Shown here: positions 12,744-15,807 of the stretch, piece after piece
How positions within the stretch are numbered: position 1 is the stretch's first letter
How the letters are laid out: the number at the start of each line of letters is the position of its first letter
NCBI GenBank assembly: GCA_036500145.1
Contig: DASYCO010000050.1
Location: forward strand, 1-15,807
Origin: CAMAVH01 sp036500145
GTDB lineage: Bacteria; Pseudomonadota; Alphaproteobacteria; SMXQ01
Direction of reading: 5' to 3'
Length of the DNA stretch: 15,807 nucleotides
Notes under the pieces: generated by a model
Told to the model about the DNA's origin: nothing
Seen by the model: the letters and a program-made list of their open reading frames with translations, nothing else
Database searches by the model: none
Program-made: the position numbers and the translations under genes

Positions 12744-13805
12744 ATGAAAGTCTCCGATTTCGATTTCGACCTGCCGCGCGAGCTGATCGCCACCCATCCA
12801 GCCGAGCCGCGCGAATCGGCCCGCCTGCTGGAGATCGGCGAGCGGCTCGCCGACCATGTGGTGGGCGACCTGCCCGGCCTGCTGCGCGCCGGCGACATCG
12901 TCGTGGTCAACGACACCAAGGTGATCCCGGCCCGGCTCTCCGGCCTGCGCGGCGTCGCCAAGGTGGAGGTGACCCTGCACAAGCGCGAGGGCGATGCGCG
13001 CTGGCTCGCCTTCGCCAAGGGGGCGCGCAAGCTGAAGACCGGCGACCGCATCGACTTCGCGCCAAATGCCCCAGGCGACTTTGCCGCCGCCGTCGCCGCG
13101 AAAGGCGAAGACGGCGAGGTGACGCTCGAGTTCGACCGCGGCGGCCCGGAACTGATGGCCGCGCTGGCGCAATACGGCTTCATGCCGCTGCCGCCCTACA
13201 TCGCGCGGCCCGAAGGCCCGGACGCGCAGGACCGCGAGGACTACCAGACCGTCTTCGCGCGCCACGAGGGCGCGGTCGCGGCCCCCACCGCCGGCCTGCA
13301 TTTCACCCCGGCGCTGCTCGACGCCCTGAAGGCGCGCGGCATCGGCCATGCGACGCTGACGCTGCATGTCGGCGCCGGCACCTTCCTGCCGGTGAAGGTC
13401 GAGGACACGCAGGACCACAAGATGCACGGCGAGATCGGCATCGTGGATGCGGCCAGCGCCGACGCGATCAACGGCGCCCGCGCCAAGGGCGGGCGCATCG
13501 TCGCCGTCGGCACCACGGTGACGCGCACGCTCGAATCCGCCGCCGACGCGACCGGCATCGTGCGCGCCTTCTCGGACGAGACGAAGCTGTTCATCACGCC
13601 GGGCTACCGCTTCAAGGCCATCGACATGCTGCTGACCAACTTCCACCTGCCGCGCTCGACCCTGTTCATGCTTGTCTCCGCCTTCGCCGGCCTGGAGCGC
13701 ATGAGGACGGCCTACGACCACGCCATGCGCGAGCGTTACCGCTTCTACTCTTACGGCGACTGCTGCCTGCTGCACCCGGCCGCCGGCGCGAGGATCCAGG
13801 GATGA
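12744..13805 (+). CDS. queA: S-adenosylmethionine:tRNA ribosyltransferase-isomerase
   Basis: The protein has 353 residues, the normal length. It transfers and isomerises the ribosyl group of S-adenosylmethionine onto preQ1 in tRNA, giving epoxyqueuosine. Typical segments are FDFDLPRELIATHPAEPRESARLL near the N-terminus, GDIVVVNDTKVIPARL, PLPPYIARPEGPDAQDREDYQTVFA, GAVAAPTAGLHFT, HVGAGTFLPVK, the ITPGYRFKAIDMLLTNFHLPRSTLFMLVSAFAG block and the C-terminal YRFYSYGDCCLL. Its stop overlaps the tgt start by four bases (ATGA), implying coupled translation. The ribosome site before 12744 is poor, consistent with read-on translation from queG. Confidence 0.97.
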   Translation: MKVSDFDFDLPRELIATHPAEPRESARLLEIGERLADHVVGDLPGLLRAGDIVVVNDTKVIPARLSGLRGVAKVEVTLHKREGDARWLAFAKGARKLKTGDRIDFAPNAPGDFAAAVAAKGEDGEVTLEFDRGGPELMAALAQYGFMPLPPYIARPEGPDAQDREDYQTVFARHEGAVAAPTAGLHFTPALLDALKARGIGHATLTLHVGAGTFLPVKVEDTQDHKMHGEIGIVDAASADAINGARAKGGRIVAVGTTVTRTLESAADATGIVRAFSDETKLFITPGYRFKAIDMLLTNFHLPRSTLFMLVSAFAGLERMRTAYDHAMRERYRFYSYGDCCLLHPAAGARIQG

Positions 13806-14932
13806 GTCTCAAGTTCACCATCAGCCATCGCGACGCCGGGGCGCGGCGCGGCCAGGTGATGACCGCCCATGGCCCGTTCGAGACGCCGGCCTTCATGCCG
13901 GTCGGCACCGCCGGCACGGTGAAGGGCATGATGCCGCGCGCGGTCGCCAGCACCGGCGCGCAGATCGTGCTCGGCAACACCTATCATTTGATGCTGCGCC
14001 CGACCGCCGAGACGGTGGCGGCGCTCGGCGGCCTGCACAAGCTCATGGACTGGCGCGGGCCGATCCTCACCGATTCGGGCGGCTTTCAGGTCATGTCGCT
14101 CAAGGATCTGCGCAAGGTCAGCGAGCAAGGCGTCGTCTTCAAGTCGCATCTCGACGGCAGCAAGATCGAGCTCACCCCCGAGCGCTCCATGGAGGTGCAG
14201 CACCTGCTGGATTCCGACATCACCATGGCGTTCGACGAATGCATTCCATGGCCCGCCGAAGAGGCGGAGGCGGCGCGCGCCATGCACCTCTCGATGCGCT
14301 GGGCCGAGCGCAGCAAGGCCGCCTTCAAGCCGCGCGAGGGCTATGGCCTGTTCGGCATCAACCAGGGCGGCGGCTACATGAACCTGCGCGCCGAATCCGC
14401 CCAGCGCCTGAGCGAGATCGGCTTCGACGGCTATGCCGTCGGCGGCCTCGCCGTCGGCGAGCCGCAGGCCGAGATGTTCGAGACGCTGGAAGCCGTCGTG
14501 CCGCTGCTGCCGGACGAAGCGCCGCACTACCTGATGGGCGTCGGCACGCCCTCCGACATCGTCGGCGCGGTGAAGCGCGGCATCGACATGTTCGACTGCG
14601 TCATGCCGACGCGTTCGGGCCGCACGGCCAAGGGCTTCACCCATCGCGGCGAAATCAACATCCGCAACGCCCGCCATGCGCGCGACCCGCGCCCCCTGGA
14701 CGCCGACTGCGGCTGCCCGCTGTGCGGCAACCACAGCCGGGGCTACCTGCATCACCTGTTCAAGGCGAACGAGATGCTCGGGCCGATCCTGCTAAGCTGG
14801 CACAACATCCAGTTCTACCAGGACATGATGAAAGGCATTCGCGCCGCCATCGAGCAGGGCGGCCTCGACGATTTCGCAGCGGCCTTCCTCGCCAAGCTCG
14901 ACGAAGGCGACATTCCGGAAATTTCGACTTAA
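13802..14932 (+). CDS. tgt: tRNA-guanine transglycosylase (queuine/preQ1 insertion)
   Basis: The protein has 376 residues. It exchanges guanine 34 of tRNAs with GUN anticodons (Asp, Asn, His, Tyr) for preQ1. Active-site residues are visible: general acid/base Asp91 in LTDSGGFQVMSL, nucleophile Asp265 in DMFDCVMPTR, and Cys147 in DECIPW, typical of the bacterial preQ1-specific form. The zinc site is Cys303, Cys305, Cys308 (CGCPLC) and His334 (SWHN). The GNTYHLMLRP block near residue 59 is also present. The start overlaps queA by 4 bases, and queF follows 9 bases after the stop. Confidence 0.97.
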   Translation: MSLKFTISHRDAGARRGQVMTAHGPFETPAFMPVGTAGTVKGMMPRAVASTGAQIVLGNTYHLMLRPTAETVAALGGLHKLMDWRGPILTDSGGFQVMSLKDLRKVSEQGVVFKSHLDGSKIELTPERSMEVQHLLDSDITMAFDECIPWPAEEAEAARAMHLSMRWAERSKAAFKPREGYGLFGINQGGGYMNLRAESAQRLSEIGFDGYAVGGLAVGEPQAEMFETLEAVVPLLPDEAPHYLMGVGTPSDIVGAVKRGIDMFDCVMPTRSGRTAKGFTHRGEINIRNARHARDPRPLDADCGCPLCGNHSRGYLHHLFKANEMLGPILLSWHNIQFYQDMMKGIRAAIEQGGLDDFAAAFLAKLDEGDIPEIST

Positions 14933-14941
14933 GGTTCGGCC

Positions 14942-15394
14942 ATGGACGACAAACTCACCCAGCTCGGCAAGCAAGCCGCCCTGCCCGCCTCGCCCGATCA
15001 GGCGGTGCTCGAGACTGTGGACAACCCGCATCCCGGCGACGTCTACCTCGTGCGCTTCACGGCGCCCGAGTTCACCTCGCTCTGCCCGATCACCGGCCAG
15101 CCCGACTTCGCCCACCTGATGATCGACTACGTGCCCAACGCCAAGCTGGTCGAAAGCAAGTCGCTGAAGCTCTATCTCGGCTCGTTCCGCAACCATGGCG
15201 CGTTCCACGAGGATTGCACCGTCGGCATCGCCAAGCGCCTGATCGAAGTCATGAAGCCGAAATGGCTGCGCATCGGCGGCTACTGGTATCCACGCGGTGG
15301 CATTCCGATCGATGTGTTCTGGCAAACCGGCGCGCTGCCGAAGGGAATGTGGATTCCCGATCAGGGCGTCGCGCCCTATCGCGGGCGGGGGTGA
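14942..15394 (+). CDS. queF: NADPH-dependent preQ0 reductase, single-domain (type I)
   Basis: The protein has 150 residues, the size of the short YkvM-like QueF. It reduces the nitrile of preQ0 to the aminomethyl group of preQ1. The catalytic Cys48 is in FTSLCPITGQPDF, with Asp55 as acid; the family motif ESKSLKLY is at 71-78 and Glu90 in GAFHEDC. AAGG lies 9 bases before the ATG, and the gene follows tgt by 9 bases. With QueF, Tgt, QueA and QueG in one block, the cell can go from preQ0 to queuosine-tRNA. The genes making preQ0 (queD, queE, queC) are not in the window. Confidence 0.97.
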   Translation: MDDKLTQLGKQAALPASPDQAVLETVDNPHPGDVYLVRFTAPEFTSLCPITGQPDFAHLMIDYVPNAKLVESKSLKLYLGSFRNHGAFHEDCTVGIAKRLIEVMKPKWLRIGGYWYPRGGIPIDVFWQTGALPKGMWIPDQGVAPYRGRG

Positions 15395-15411
15395 TATCGG
15401 ATCGAAAGCAA

Positions 15412-15807
15412 ATGGAATTGAGCTTTGACATCGCCGACTTCACCAGGCGCGACCTCACGTTGCTCGGAAAGAGCAAACCTGTGCTGGTGACGGGAGCGAC
15501 TGGCCCAGCCGTCATCGTGATTCACGAGCTGTATGGCTTTACACCTAATCTCGCGCGTTTTTGCCGTTGGGTGCGGAACGCCGGATTCCGTGTCTATGCA
15601 CCAATCCTGTTTGGCGAGCCTGACGCCGGCAATGCCGAAAAGCCTACGCTAACGCGGATTCTCTCGCTCTGCATCTCGCGCGAGTTCACCATCCTCAGAG
15701 GCAATAGGTCGAGCCCGGTCACCGATTGGCTGCGCGCGCTCGCGCGGCTTGCTCATGACGAGTGCGGCGGACCGGGTGTCGGCGCGATTGGTATGTGCGT
15801 CACCGGT
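15412..15807 (+). CDS. dienelactone hydrolase-like protein, truncated by the window edge
   Basis: The ATG at 15412 opens a frame of 132 codons to the last base, without a stop. The product starts MELSFDIADFTRRDL and carries VIVIHELYGF (residues 34-43) with the Glu39 position known from dienelactone hydrolases, and ends in GAIGMCVTG (124-132), where Cys129 is the expected nucleophile in G-x-C-x-[TG]-G. The Asp and His of the triad would lie beyond the edge. Such enzymes open lactones in chloroaromatic and related catabolism, and many homologues have other ester substrates. The ribosome site is weak (GAAAGC). It follows queF by 17 bases, but codons such as TTT, AAT, CCT and ACA are more common than in the neighbours, so it may have a different history from the que genes. 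Confidence 0.85.
   Translation, partial: MELSFDIADFTRRDLTLLGKSKPVLVTGATGPAVIVIHELYGFTPNLARFCRWVRNAGFRVYAPILFGEPDAGNAEKPTLTRILSLCISREFTILRGNRSSPVTDWLRALARLAHDECGGPGVGAIGMCVTG

Noticed and set aside
11552..13183. Long minus-strand open frame opposite queG and queA
   Set aside because: It is the shadow of two recognised queuosine genes and has no motifs of its own.

Overview
The window is high-GC, densely coded DNA that looks alphaproteobacterial. The signs are a RibB protein carrying a degenerate, zinc-ligand-free RibA-like tail, a queG-queA-tgt-queF queuosine block, TctC-type binding proteins of the 'FYKGK' kind, and near-perfect AAGGAGGTGATC ribosome binding. The genus cannot be fixed from the sequence; a soil or water Rhodospirillales- or Bradyrhizobium-like bacterium would fit.

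Layout. Bases 1-9 hold what may be the first codons of a minus-strand gene leaving the window. The intergenic stretch that follows contains a perfect 14-bp palindrome and leads to ribB (346-1488) and a small exported protein (1498-1893). After 340 bases carrying a candidate promoter and a foldable leader RNA comes a plus-strand set of four genes: alpha/beta hydrolase, luciferase-like flavin monooxygenase (LLM), second alpha/beta hydrolase and flavin reductase (2234-5672). It ends at two tandem hairpins that also serve the opposite strand. From the other side comes a minus-strand series, read in transcription order: a MarR-type regulator, two tandem class II aldolase-family proteins, a double-hairpin stop, two tandem TctC-like periplasmic binding proteins, an intercistronic 13-bp hairpin, an SDR dehydrogenase, and a 23-codon small ORF with an almost ideal Shine-Dalgarno. 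Divergent from marR is queG-queA-tgt-queF (11582-15394), followed after 17 bases by a dienelactone-hydrolase-like gene that runs off the right edge.

How the genes may work together. The region 2234-11370 reads as one uncharacterised catabolic locus. The flavin reductase would supply reduced FMN to the LLM monooxygenase, which oxidises an unknown small substrate. The two hydrolases would cleave the product, and the SDR and the two class II aldolase-family enzymes would carry out oxidation/reduction and aldol cleavage or decarboxylation. The TctC proteins could bind the substrate outside the inner membrane, and MarR could sense it. The gene mix resembles the Rut (pyrimidine) pathway and two-component LLM systems such as pyridine ring opening, but key Rut partners are absent and the substrate is not deducible. 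The queuosine block is ordinary: preQ0 to preQ1 (QueF), tRNA insertion (Tgt), epoxyqueuosine formation (QueA) and final reduction (QueG).

The most unusual items are the 23-codon gene at 5775-5846, the four-gene LLM set as an undescribed pathway, the lysine-rich tail on the first hydrolase, and the structured leader at 2126-2183.
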